The notes under the pieces are model-generated. The model made no database searches. It was not told the DNA's origin and saw only the letters and a program-made list of their open reading frames with translations. A DNA stretch of 64,000 bases from VRUE01 sp963732225 (GTDB lineage Bacteria > Actinomycetota > Thermoleophilia > Solirubrobacterales > 70-9), in contig CAVSYR010000002.1 in the NCBI GenBank assembly GCA_963732225.1, positions 310,001 to 374,000 on the forward strand. The letters are read 5' to 3'. Position numbers and translations under genes: made by a program. Shown piece by piece: positions 1 to 7,036 of this stretch; the stretch's first letter is position 1, and every line of letters begins with the position of its first letter.

Positions 1-1
1 A

Positions 2-169
2 GGCAAGGTAAGCCGCATTTGGAAGGAGAATCCTGGTCGAGCGACCAAGACTGACCGACTTCTGCTCCTTAGCCCTTGGCCCGGCGTCTCTCTGCCGTCA
101 TTTCCGGATATCAATTGGGATCGCACTCCCAAACTTCAGGACATCGCAACCACAGGGGGGGCTGGCTGA
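2..169 (+). CDS. C-terminal tail of an unidentified upstream gene (5'-truncated by window)
   Basis: The second frame is open from base 2 and ends at TGA 167-169, which overlaps the ATG of the HerA-like gene in a TGATG junction. That junction is typical of translational coupling, so I read this as the last 55 codons of an upstream gene in the same operon. The tail contains SPWPGVSLPSFPDINWDR but no motif I recognise. Being the operon partner of HerA and NurA, it could be the third component of that module. The alternative is that it is a chance open stretch in a leader. Confidence 0.5.
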   Translation, partial: GKVSRIWKENPGRATKTDRLLLLSPWPGVSLPSFPDINWDRTPKLQDIATTGGAG

Positions 170-2100
170 TGGCCACGGTCGTGCAGGAGCTCAAGAAGCT
201 CGCAAGTGTCGATCTCTTCGAGGAGATCAAGAATGAAGATCTGTTCGTTGGGCGGTCGTTCTATCTCGACTTCGATCGGCTCAAGCTCATGTCTAACGAC
301 AGTTGGAAGCACAAGGTCAATGGTGTGCCCGCAGGCGCGTTTCTTCTTGCCCTCTACACGGGAGAGGCTGATGTAGACGAGGCCATCTTGCTCCGAGTTC
401 TTAAGCCAACGAAGCTCCCAACGGACGATGACGTGGTGGGGGCAATGGTCGAGCATTACAAGGAGACGCCGTCCGAGGACGGGCATCCGCTCGACTCCTT
501 CACTCGAGCGGAGTTCCAGTTCTCAGGACTGGAATGCCGCGTCATCGGATCCTTTTATCGCGATAAGGACTCCGTAATCAAGTTCGCTGGGGACCTAGAC
601 AACTTCTACGCAGCGAACAACTACAGGATCGCGAAGCCTACGGGGAAAGTCCTCGAGTACATCGTCAACTTCCGCGAGGGAGGCATCCCCGGGGGAGAGG
701 GAGACGAGCGGATCGGCGCAGTCCGCTACAGCTCGAGCTTGAGGCATGTGGCTGGCGAGGATGTGCCCGTGTATGTGACGCCTCTTGATTTTCTCGGCAA
801 GCGCACGGCCTTGTTCGGTATGACGCGAACCGGCAAGTCAAACACTGTCAAGAAGATGATTCAGGCAACCGTCAACATTTCTAAATCCAAAGCTGAAATT
901 AGCGGCAAAGCGATCGCTCCCGCCGGTCAGATCATTTTCGATGTCAACGGCGAGTACTCGAATGAGAATCAGCAGGATGAGGGCACTGCGATCTTCGCCC
1001 AGTACAAGGACGACGTCACTCGATACAGCACGATCGAGAAGGACGGTTTCAAGGTGATGAAGCTGAACTTCTACCAATCGGTCTCGGAGGGATTCGGCCT
1101 GATCCAGTCGCTGTTGGAGGATGAGTCGGCCGCATATATCAGAGCTTTCACCAACATCGACTGGGAAGTACCAGATCCAACTGATAACTCAGCCAAGACA
1201 CGTTACGAGAGGCGAGTCGCCTGTTACCAGGCATGCCTTTCCAGGGCAGGGTTCGATCCGCCGCAGGGATTCAAGGTCAAGTTCAGTAGCTCGAAAGAGA
1301 TACGGGAATCGAACATTCCCGGTCTAGATGGCGTTACACCGGAAAACGGCATTTCGCTCGAGGCGGCGGTTGAGTGGTTCAAGGCCGTCTGGGAGAATTA
1401 CAAAGAGCCGGAAGGTCCTTTCGAGAAATCGCGGGCAAAAAGCGGTCGAGAGTGGGCCGATGAGGATCTACAGAGTTTGATGCAGATCCTCACGCAGAGA
1501 GGAAAGCCGGGCGGCGCGGTGTCAACAGCCGGGTTCCGAAAACTTGTCCCTCTGCGAAGCCATCACACGGCGACAGTCGATACCCCCTTTGAGGACGAGA
1601 TCGTCTCTCTTTTGAGAGACGGCAAGGTTGTGCTTATCGATCTCTCGCAGGGCGACCCGCGCATCCAGCGGACCTACTCAGACAGGGTGTGCCAACGCAT
1701 ATTTCGCGACGGCATGGAGCGCTTCATCAAGAATGAGGAGGCAAACTTCATCCAACTCTACTTCGAGGAGGCTCACAATCTTTTCCCGCGCAAGGAGGAG
1801 AAGGATCTGACGATCATTTACAACCGCCTAGCGAAGGAGGGAGAGAAGCTTCGGCTCGGTGTCGCGTATGCGACTCAGGAGGTGAGCTCGATCTCGGCGA
1901 GCATTCTGAAGAACACCCAAAACTGGTTCGTGGCTCATTTGAACAACCGCGACGAGCTGAGGGAGCTCGACAAGTACTACGACTTCGAGGACTTCACCGA
2001 CAGCTTGCGCCGCACGACTGATCGGGGCTTCATTCGAATGAAAACCGCCTCCAACACCTTCATCGTCCCAGTGCAGATCGACCAATTCAGAGTGTCGTAA
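169..2100 (+). CDS. HerA-like hexameric DNA-translocating ATPase (DUF87/FtsK-HerA superfamily)
   Basis: Protein of 643 aa. An N-terminal region resembling a HAS barrel (about 1-200) precedes the ATPase. Walker A is GMTRTGKS at 217-224, Walker B is the LYFEEAHN segment at 530-537, and GVAYATQEVSSI follows as the typical sensor/arginine region. A large insertion of about 200 residues lies between strand 2 (IIFDVNGEY) and Walker B. ATG 169 is chosen because it overlaps the preceding stop and the HerA-like fold begins there; an in-frame start at 76 would add a poor 31-residue extension. The next gene starts directly after the stop. HerA pumps DNA through a hexameric ring and feeds the NurA nuclease in archaeal end resection and in bacterial anti-phage modules. 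Base composition is visibly less GC-rich than the core genes, suggesting acquisition. Confidence 0.9.
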   Translation: MATVVQELKKLASVDLFEEIKNEDLFVGRSFYLDFDRLKLMSNDSWKHKVNGVPAGAFLLALYTGEADVDEAILLRVLKPTKLPTDDDVVGAMVEHYKETPSEDGHPLDSFTRAEFQFSGLECRVIGSFYRDKDSVIKFAGDLDNFYAANNYRIAKPTGKVLEYIVNFREGGIPGGEGDERIGAVRYSSSLRHVAGEDVPVYVTPLDFLGKRTALFGMTRTGKSNTVKKMIQATVNISKSKAEISGKAIAPAGQIIFDVNGEYSNENQQDEGTAIFAQYKDDVTRYSTIEKDGFKVMKLNFYQSVSEGFGLIQSLLEDESAAYIRAFTNIDWEVPDPTDNSAKTRYERRVACYQACLSRAGFDPPQGFKVKFSSSKEIRESNIPGLDGVTPENGISLEAAVEWFKAVWENYKEPEGPFEKSRAKSGREWADEDLQSLMQILTQRGKPGGAVSTAGFRKLVPLRSHHTATVDTPFEDEIVSLLRDGKVVLIDLSQGDPRIQRTYSDRVCQRIFRDGMERFIKNEEANFIQLYFEEAHNLFPRKEEKDLTIIYNRLAKEGEKLRLGVAYATQEVSSISASILKNTQNWFVAHLNNRDELRELDKYYDFEDFTDSLRRTTDRGFIRMKTASNTFIVPVQIDQFRVS

Positions 2101-3462
2101 ATGGCCTATGGCTCGGCGTCAGGCAGGAGGCCCATCGAGCGTGCAAGTAAGATCTCCCATAGCGAGATCATCAACAGCGCTCCCGTCAAGGAGCTTCTGG
2201 TTGCATGCAGCGTTCCAGAAGCCGCCGATGGGGACGTTGTTGATGCGGCGGCCCAAGAGGTCTCGCCGCCGGATGCCGAGCGGATCCGAGCGGTAGTCGC
2301 AATCGATGGGGGCTACCGAGAAGCGCCGGTGCGCAAAGAGTTTCCCTCCGCAGCGGTAACTTTTTTCACCTTTGGGCCGCTCCTGTTCCAACTTGAGGAT
2401 CTCAAGGAGCTCGATGCAATGCCGTTCCTCGCTCCGGAGGATATGGCTCGTCTAAAGAAGATCCAGCGCTATACCTTGGCGTTGCCGACCCGCAACATCT
2501 CCCGCGAAGGAAAGTCCCTTCAAGTCTCAATCCGGGAGACCCTGCAGGACTTCTTCGAGCATCAAGACGGCGAGGAAGCGCCTCTGGCCGATGCTCTTCG
2601 GTGGATCTTGTTTAGGGCCTGGGACAAGGGCGCCGAGCAGGCTTGGGGGATTCCGGAGTGCCCCAACTACGGCTGCTCCGCGAGCCCCATCGTTCTGGAC
2701 ATCAACTCCCCGAACCGATTCGAGTGCGAGAGCTGCGGAGGACCACTGTTCCTGATTGATTCACTTCGCCTCCATGAGCGCATCGATGAGGAGCAGGGCG
2801 CCGCGGGCATCTCCGGCTTCATAATGACCACCCTTGAGCAGGTAGTTCTGGCACACGTCATCAAGGCATTGTTCGAGTCCAAGCCGGCCTTTCTCGCCGA
2901 GGTCCTCTTCATTAAGGACGGCCCGCTCGGCTTCTTTGGAACGACCGCGCCGCTTTCCAAGCCGATGCGGGAGCTCGCCTCGCATCTCGGGCACCACAAG
3001 GACCCGGGCAAGGCCGACGGGGAGGAGCTGACTCTGCTCAACATTGCTGGCCTCGAGAAGAGCGGGTCATTTGTCGAGCACGCGACCCAGATCGCAGACC
3101 GCATGAAGCCCGGGACGGTCTTGGTCCTGACCAACGAATACATCTACCGCTATATCGTCCCCGGGGATCCCAACAGCGCTGATCCCTACGGGAAGAACAC
3201 GTATTGGGGCGGAAAGCTGATCTTTAAGGCGACCGACGGCAATGTATACGTCGCCTCCGTTCCGACGGGGGATTTCAAGCCCACCCCGGCCTACGACGAC
3301 TTCTTTAATCTCACCGAGATCCTTGCCGTCCTTGGGACCTTGCGCTGCTCGATGTACGACAACGCACTGATCCCGGTGGCGCTCGCCAACAAACTCGTCT
3401 CGCTCTCGGAATTCCCGAGCTCCAAGATCCTTGAGACCTTCGCTAAAGAGAGCGTCGGATGA
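2101..3462 (+). CDS. NurA-domain nuclease partner of HerA
   Basis: Protein of 453 aa whose ATG follows the HerA-like stop with no spacer. The AVVAIDGGYREA segment at about 64-75 matches the NurA metal-binding motif (Asp in a hydrophobic-D-G-S/G context), and SFVEHATQIADRM and VLVLTNEYIYRY further on fit the remaining RNase H-like core. A four-cysteine zinc-ribbon-like module (C187, C192, C209, C212) is inserted in the middle; classical archaeal NurA proteins are shorter, about 350 aa. NurA is a Mn-dependent 5'-3' exonuclease and endonuclease that works in complex with HerA. The function here (repair or phage defence) is inferred from the pairing; the family call rests on one clear motif plus the neighbour. 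Confidence 0.75.
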   Translation: MAYGSASGRRPIERASKISHSEIINSAPVKELLVACSVPEAADGDVVDAAAQEVSPPDAERIRAVVAIDGGYREAPVRKEFPSAAVTFFTFGPLLFQLEDLKELDAMPFLAPEDMARLKKIQRYTLALPTRNISREGKSLQVSIRETLQDFFEHQDGEEAPLADALRWILFRAWDKGAEQAWGIPECPNYGCSASPIVLDINSPNRFECESCGGPLFLIDSLRLHERIDEEQGAAGISGFIMTTLEQVVLAHVIKALFESKPAFLAEVLFIKDGPLGFFGTTAPLSKPMRELASHLGHHKDPGKADGEELTLLNIAGLEKSGSFVEHATQIADRMKPGTVLVLTNEYIYRYIVPGDPNSADPYGKNTYWGGKLIFKATDGNVYVASVPTGDFKPTPAYDDFFNLTEILAVLGTLRCSMYDNALIPVALANKLVSLSEFPSSKILETFAKESVG

Positions 3463-3493
3463 AGCTATCCCAAGCCGATACTTCTACCTATTA

Positions 3494-3519
3494 GGGCGCC
3501 GACGGTAGCTCCGGCGCCC
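3494..3519 (+). terminator. Hairpin after the HerA-NurA operon
   Basis: GGGCGCCG (3494-3501) and CGGCGCCC (3512-3519) form an 8-bp GC stem with a 10-nt loop 31 bases after the NurA stop. The following CTTGCATTT is only weakly T-rich, so intrinsic termination is likely but not certain. Confidence 0.5.
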
Positions 3520-3582
3520 CTTGCATTTCAGCGGCGGGTAGGAATACCTAGAGCGAAGCCCTCATGAAGGGGGTTCTGCTGA

Positions 3583-3655
3583 TGGAGCTAGGCGGATTCG
3601 AACCGCCGACCTCCTGGGTGCGATCCAGGCGCTCTGCCAGCTGAGCTATAGCCCC
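3583..3655 (-). tRNA. tRNA-Ala(CGC)
   Basis: The minus strand folds as a full cloverleaf: acceptor GGGGCTA/TAGCTCC, D arm GCTC..GAGC, anticodon arm CCTGG-ATCGCAC-CCAGG giving anticodon CGC, and T arm GGCGG-TTCGAAT-CCGCC. The G3-U70 pair, the identity element of tRNA-Ala, is present. A73 is encoded but CCA is not. It sits between the HerA/NurA operon and the acidic-protein gene, so it is a candidate integration site for that operon. Confidence 0.95.
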
Positions 3656-3743
3656 GAGTGCGTGGGTGGGAGGTTCGTCCCAGCGCCCTCGCAAGGCGAA
3701 GGATAACCGCATAGGCTTTAGGTTCCCGCTTTGGGAGTCAGCC

Positions 3744-4667
3744 ATGGGCATCCTTGACGAGGCCATCCGAGAGCATCTGGAGCTGAAGCGCCAGCACGGC
3801 GCCGGCGATTCCGAGCTACAGCAGCTCGAGGACGAGGCGTTCGGTCAGGCGGACCGGCCAGGCGACGAGCAGGCACCGGATCCGATGGCTGAGGCGCCGA
3901 CGCAGTTCATGGAGCAGCCGGAGATCGCGGAGGACGAGAGCGTCCGCCGCGAGCCGACGATTGCCGACCTGCAGGAGCCGTCGCCGCTTCCCGAGCCGAA
4001 ACAGACGGCAGTCGTCGAGGACCTCGCCGAGCCGGAGCCCGCCCCCGTCGACGAGGCCCCCGCCGAGGAGGAGCAGCCGGCGATGGAGCACGAGATCGTC
4101 GCCGATGCAGTCGAGGCCTCCGGCCCTAGCACTGAGGAACGCCAGACGATCGCCGAACAGCCGACCGAGATGTTCGACGTCGAGGAGGAGCTGGGCGGCC
4201 CGCCGAGCCCAACCGACGAGGAGCTGGTCGAAGAGGAGATCGCCGAGCCTCGCCTGGCGCCCACCGATCCGCTTGCCGGTCTCGCCGAGACCGAAGAGGC
4301 GGAGGTCAGTGTCCAGGGCCCCGCGCCCGACGACGATGACGAGTACGACGACGAGGACGACGCCTTCTGGAACGAGCAGCGGCTCTCCGACGAACTCGAT
4401 CAGGCGCTGGAGGCGCCGCGCGACGCCGAGCCCGAGCCGGAGATCGAGGAGTCGGCCGAGCCCGACGAGGAGCCCGAGTCCGAGGAATACGAGCCGCCGC
4501 CGGAGACAGATGAAGAGCCGGCTCCGGTCGCCGAATCAGAGCGCGCTTCTGCTCACCACGAGGAGGACGTGCTCGAGGAGACGCCGGACTTCCTCGAGGA
4601 GACCCCAGAGGACGACCAGCTCTGGTTCGAGCAGAAGCCGCCCAAGGACTTCGACTTCGACGACTGA
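3744..4667 (+). CDS. Acidic Glu/Pro-rich protein of unknown function
   Basis: Protein of 307 aa. Only the first 35 residues look folded (MGILDEAIREHLELKRQHGA, a predicted amphipathic helix); the rest is an extremely acidic, proline-rich, probably disordered chain with runs such as DDDDEYDDEDD. It ends in LWFEQKPPKDFDFDD. Start 3744 is preferred to the in-frame 3666 because the helical head begins there and 3666 would reach close to the tRNA. I recognise the head only as a small conserved motif seen in actinobacterial hypothetical proteins. No catalytic motif, signal peptide or membrane segment is visible. A scaffold or interaction role is possible, but nothing shows it. Confidence 0.7.
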   Translation: MGILDEAIREHLELKRQHGAGDSELQQLEDEAFGQADRPGDEQAPDPMAEAPTQFMEQPEIAEDESVRREPTIADLQEPSPLPEPKQTAVVEDLAEPEPAPVDEAPAEEEQPAMEHEIVADAVEASGPSTEERQTIAEQPTEMFDVEEELGGPPSPTDEELVEEEIAEPRLAPTDPLAGLAETEEAEVSVQGPAPDDDDEYDDEDDAFWNEQRLSDELDQALEAPRDAEPEPEIEESAEPDEEPESEEYEPPPETDEEPAPVAESERASAHHEEDVLEETPDFLEETPEDDQLWFEQKPPKDFDFDD

Positions 4668-4743
4668 GCAAGGTCAGGCTCGGCGACATCGCAGTTTTTT
4701 ACAATTCCGTGCGCCACGTGTGACAAGAGGCGCAGTACGTTCG

Positions 4744-5247
4744 TTGCCGGTGGCTTCACTGAAGCGAAAAGGAGACTTGGCCGAGCTCAAGGTTGCCGCT
4801 GACCTGCTCGAACGCGGATGCAGACTTTCCGTTCCGTTCGGCGAGGATTGCGACTACGACCTCATTGCTGATGCGGAATCAGTGCTCCATCGGATTCAGG
4901 TCAAGTACACGGAATCCAACGGCACAATCATCCTGATCAGATGCCGATCGCATTCGTTGACCAAAGGCAAGGTCCGCCACACGAAGCACTACACGGCTGA
5001 GACGGTGGACTGGATTGCGGTGTACGACAGGACTACGGACCGCTGCTACTACTGCCCTTCGAGCGAGCTCGGCTCGGGTCGCTGCGAGTTGAGCCTCCGC
5101 TTGGTCCCCGCACGTAACGGACAAAAGACCGGGGTTCGGAAGGCCGAGGACTACACCGAGCCTGATCTAAGTCGGGATCCGCGAGTGGAGCCAGCCGGGA
5201 TCGAACCGGCGACCTCGGCGTTGCAAACGCCGCGCTCTGCCAGCTGA
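4744..5247 (+). CDS. PD-(D/E)XK endonuclease, group I intron-associated type (PDDEXK_5-like)
   Basis: Reading from TTG 4744 (or GTG 4750) gives about 167 aa. SLKRKGDLAELKVAADLLERG is a helix carrying the conserved Glu. It is followed by VPFGEDCDYDLIAD with the catalytic Asp and by HRIQVKYT with the x-x-K element, the hallmark order of the PD-(D/E)XK group I intron-associated endonucleases. An AGAGG sequence 14 bases before TTG 4744 makes that start slightly better. The last 20 or so residues (EPAGIEPATSALQ...) are encoded by the antisense strand of tRNA-Ala(TGC), and the stop lies inside the tRNA. No intron is visible around it, so it may be a stand-alone nuclease or a relic. A TACAAT box at 4700-4705 could be its promoter. 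Confidence 0.75.
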   Translation: MPVASLKRKGDLAELKVAADLLERGCRLSVPFGEDCDYDLIADAESVLHRIQVKYTESNGTIILIRCRSHSLTKGKVRHTKHYTAETVDWIAVYDRTTDRCYYCPSSELGSGRCELSLRLVPARNGQKTGVRKAEDYTEPDLSRDPRVEPAGIEPATSALQTPRSAS

Positions 5248-5258
5248 GCTATGGCCCC
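5186..5258 (-). tRNA. tRNA-Ala(TGC)
   Basis: The minus strand forms a cloverleaf with acceptor GGGGCCA/TGGCTCC including G3-U70, anticodon arm CGGCG-TTTGCAA-CGCCG (anticodon TGC), and T arm GCCGG-TTCGATC-CCGGC. A73 is encoded and CCA is not. The 3' part of the plus-strand endonuclease gene overlaps it in antisense, including that gene's stop codon. Confidence 0.96.
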
Positions 5259-5316
5259 GCGCCTCAATTGTAGGCGGGTGCAGCGAAGCCCGAAAAGTAT
5301 GCGCCTTCGGGCTCCA

Positions 5317-6822
5317 CTACCCGTTCGGCTCGGAGCCCGGCAAGTCCGTCGTCCCGGGCTCGGCCGGGAAGGAGCCACTCGCGTCGGCGGCCATCACGAC
5401 GTGGCGGTCGATTAGGTCTCGGGTCGCCGCAATCGCGTCTTGGCGGGCTCGACCCTGGTCGATCCCGTAGCGCGCCTTCAGGGCGCTCTCCGCGTCCGCC
5501 AGCGTGCCGCCATCGAGCGCGTCCATCACCACGCCGCCCGACTCGTTCAGCCGCAGGTAGCTGCCGTCGCCCGCAAGCCGCACAAAGCGCTGCCGCTCGC
5601 TGCCGCTCCAGCGCAGAGGCGCGTGCCGGTACCGCCGCGCCGCCGCCAGCGCGTGCACCTTCTCCTGGGCCTCCCGCATCTCCCCAGCTGGGTCGACTTG
5701 CTTTAGCGGAGTCGGCTCTGGGACTTTTGCTTGGCGGCCGGGGATAGGCGTCCCGGAGGGGATCGACGGTCCCCCCGCAACGGGTATCTCGTCATCCAAA
5801 TAAGCGACCAAGTCCGACTTCGGCAAATCCTCCGGCCGCTTCAGCGAGTCCGCCCAGCGGTTGATCCGCTCGTCGTCCCAGTCGCTCTGGATCGACTTCC
5901 AGCAGGCCGCTACGCCATCGCTGAGCGCGTTGCCGAAGCTGAACGGGCGCATCGAGTCGGGTCGCACGTCGCCGTTGGGGCGCACCAGATAGCTGCCGGG
6001 TGCCTCGCGGCCCTGCAGGCTGATCGCGCCGCCCGTCCCCGGCTGGAGAACGATCCTCATCGCCTTGCCGCGCCGCTGCCTGAACTCATCGACCGCTTCC
6101 TGCAAGGCCCGGCGGGAGACCTGCCAGTCGCCGCCGCGGGCCGCGGCGCCGGTCATCACTACCGGCGTCACCCTGACCCAGGGCACACCGAGCGCCCACA
6201 TCTGCTCGAAGAACTCCGGCACCGCATCGGCATTTCCCGGCGTCACCACGTGGACGACGCAGACGCCGACGCCGGCCCCGAGCAGGCGGTCGATCCCCTC
6301 GATCGCGCGGCGCCAGCTGCCGGGCACGCCGCGCGAGCCGTCGTGCAGCCCCGCTCGCGCCCCGTCGAGCGAGACGTGCGCGGTCACGCCCCGCAACGCC
6401 CCGAGCCGCCCCGCCACCTCCTCGTCGACGAACCAGCCGTTGGTGTTGAGCGTGACGCCGACGCCGGCCTCGGCCAGCGTCTCGACGACGCCCAGGGTCA
6501 GCTCCCTGCGCAGAAACGGCTCGCCGCCGGTGACGACGGCCTCGACGATGCCGAGCTCGAGCGACTGGCGCACGACCTCGCGCCACTCGTCATCGCTGAG
6601 CTCGGGTGTGCGCTGCAGGGTGTGCCGCGGCGAGTCGGTGTAACAGAAGCCGCAGCGCAGGTTGCAGGCGTAGGTCAGCTCTAGCTTTGCCCCGATCGGT
6701 CGATCGGGAGCCTCGGTCAGCGCTCGTGGGGAGCGGCGACCGAGTCGCCAGAGCAGCCGCCCCCAAACGAAGCTGTGCTCGCCGCGCCTACGTACTCGCG
6801 AAGGCGCCTGGAGCGGTGGCAA
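5317..6822 (-). CDS. Radical SAM RiPP maturase with C-terminal PqqD/RRE-like domain
   Basis: Protein of 501 aa from TTG 6822; no ATG or GTG start is available before the radical SAM core. The [4Fe-4S] motif is C53-x3-C57-x2-C60 in TYACNLRCGFCYTD, followed by VTGGEPFLR and LNTNG. The region where SPASM/twitch enzymes carry extra cysteines (RPNGDVRPDSMRPFSFGNA) is recognisable by its fold signature but has no cysteines, so the auxiliary clusters appear lost. Residues about 405-475 (RFVRLAGDGSYLRLNESGGV.., a winged-helix pattern) resemble a PqqD RiPP-recognition element. The gene overlaps precursor peptide B by 35 nt, which suggests coupled translation. Likely role: radical modification of the two small peptides encoded just upstream. 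The substrate and the bond formed are unknown. Confidence 0.82.
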   Translation of the reverse strand: MPPLQAPSRVRRRGEHSFVWGRLLWRLGRRSPRALTEAPDRPIGAKLELTYACNLRCGFCYTDSPRHTLQRTPELSDDEWREVVRQSLELGIVEAVVTGGEPFLRRELTLGVVETLAEAGVGVTLNTNGWFVDEEVAGRLGALRGVTAHVSLDGARAGLHDGSRGVPGSWRRAIEGIDRLLGAGVGVCVVHVVTPGNADAVPEFFEQMWALGVPWVRVTPVVMTGAAARGGDWQVSRRALQEAVDEFRQRRGKAMRIVLQPGTGGAISLQGREAPGSYLVRPNGDVRPDSMRPFSFGNALSDGVAACWKSIQSDWDDERINRWADSLKRPEDLPKSDLVAYLDDEIPVAGGPSIPSGTPIPGRQAKVPEPTPLKQVDPAGEMREAQEKVHALAAARRYRHAPLRWSGSERQRFVRLAGDGSYLRLNESGGVVMDALDGGTLADAESALKARYGIDQGRARQDAIAATRDLIDRHVVMAADASGSFPAEPGTTDLPGSEPNG

Positions 6823-6889
6823 TCGGCTTGCCGTCGGTCTCGACCTCCTCGACGCTTGGCGGCTCGTAGGGAGCGGCGCTATCGCTCAA
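6788..6889 (-). CDS. RiPP-like precursor peptide B (33 aa, TTG start)
   Basis: A small gene starting at TTG 6889, with AGGTGG a few bases upstream, and ending at TAG 6788-6790. The peptide begins MSDSAAPYEPP, continues SVEEVETDGKPIATAPG and ends AFAST. It matches precursor A in length and over the block YE(A/P)PSVEEV(D/E)T(G/D)G(L/K)PI(N/A)TA(A/P)G. The Y-x2-P element resembles leader motifs recognised by PqqD-type domains. The 3' end lies inside the start of the radical SAM gene. The conserved N-terminal half is probably the leader, and the variable last residues at least part of the core. There is no cysteine. Confidence 0.75.
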   Translation of the reverse strand: MSDSAAPYEPPSVEEVETDGKPIATAPGAFAST

Positions 6890-6898
6890 GCTGCCCAC

Positions 6899-7000
6899 CT
6901 ACTGGGGGACGCTGATGCCCGCTGCCGTGTTGATCGGGAGGCCGCCGGTGTCGACCTCTTCGACGCTGGGAGCCTCGTACTCGGGACGAATCTCGCTCAT
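6899..7000 (-). CDS. RiPP-like precursor peptide A (33 aa)
   Basis: ATG 7000 to TAG 6899-6901, with a strong GGAGGAGAG ribosome site directly before the start. The peptide begins MSEIRPEYEAP, continues SVEEVDTGGLPINTAAG and ends ISVPQ. It is co-linear with precursor B, has the same length and a nearly identical middle, and the two genes are 9 bp apart, so they look like a tandem duplication. Both lie between the HPr-kinase-like gene and the radical SAM gene on the same strand. No cysteine or aromatic residue is present in the C-terminal half, which argues against sactipeptide or lanthipeptide chemistry. Confidence 0.8.
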   Translation of the reverse strand: MSEIRPEYEAPSVEEVDTGGLPINTAAGISVPQ

Positions 7001-7036
7001 CTCTCCTCCAGAAGTAGATCGCCAGTGGTGGGGAGT

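Noticed and set aside
6606..6869. Plus-strand small frame over the RiPP-like precursor region as an alternative gene
   Set aside because: Arg/Ser/Ala-rich shadow without a ribosome site, while the minus-strand peptides are homologous to each other and have ribosome sites.
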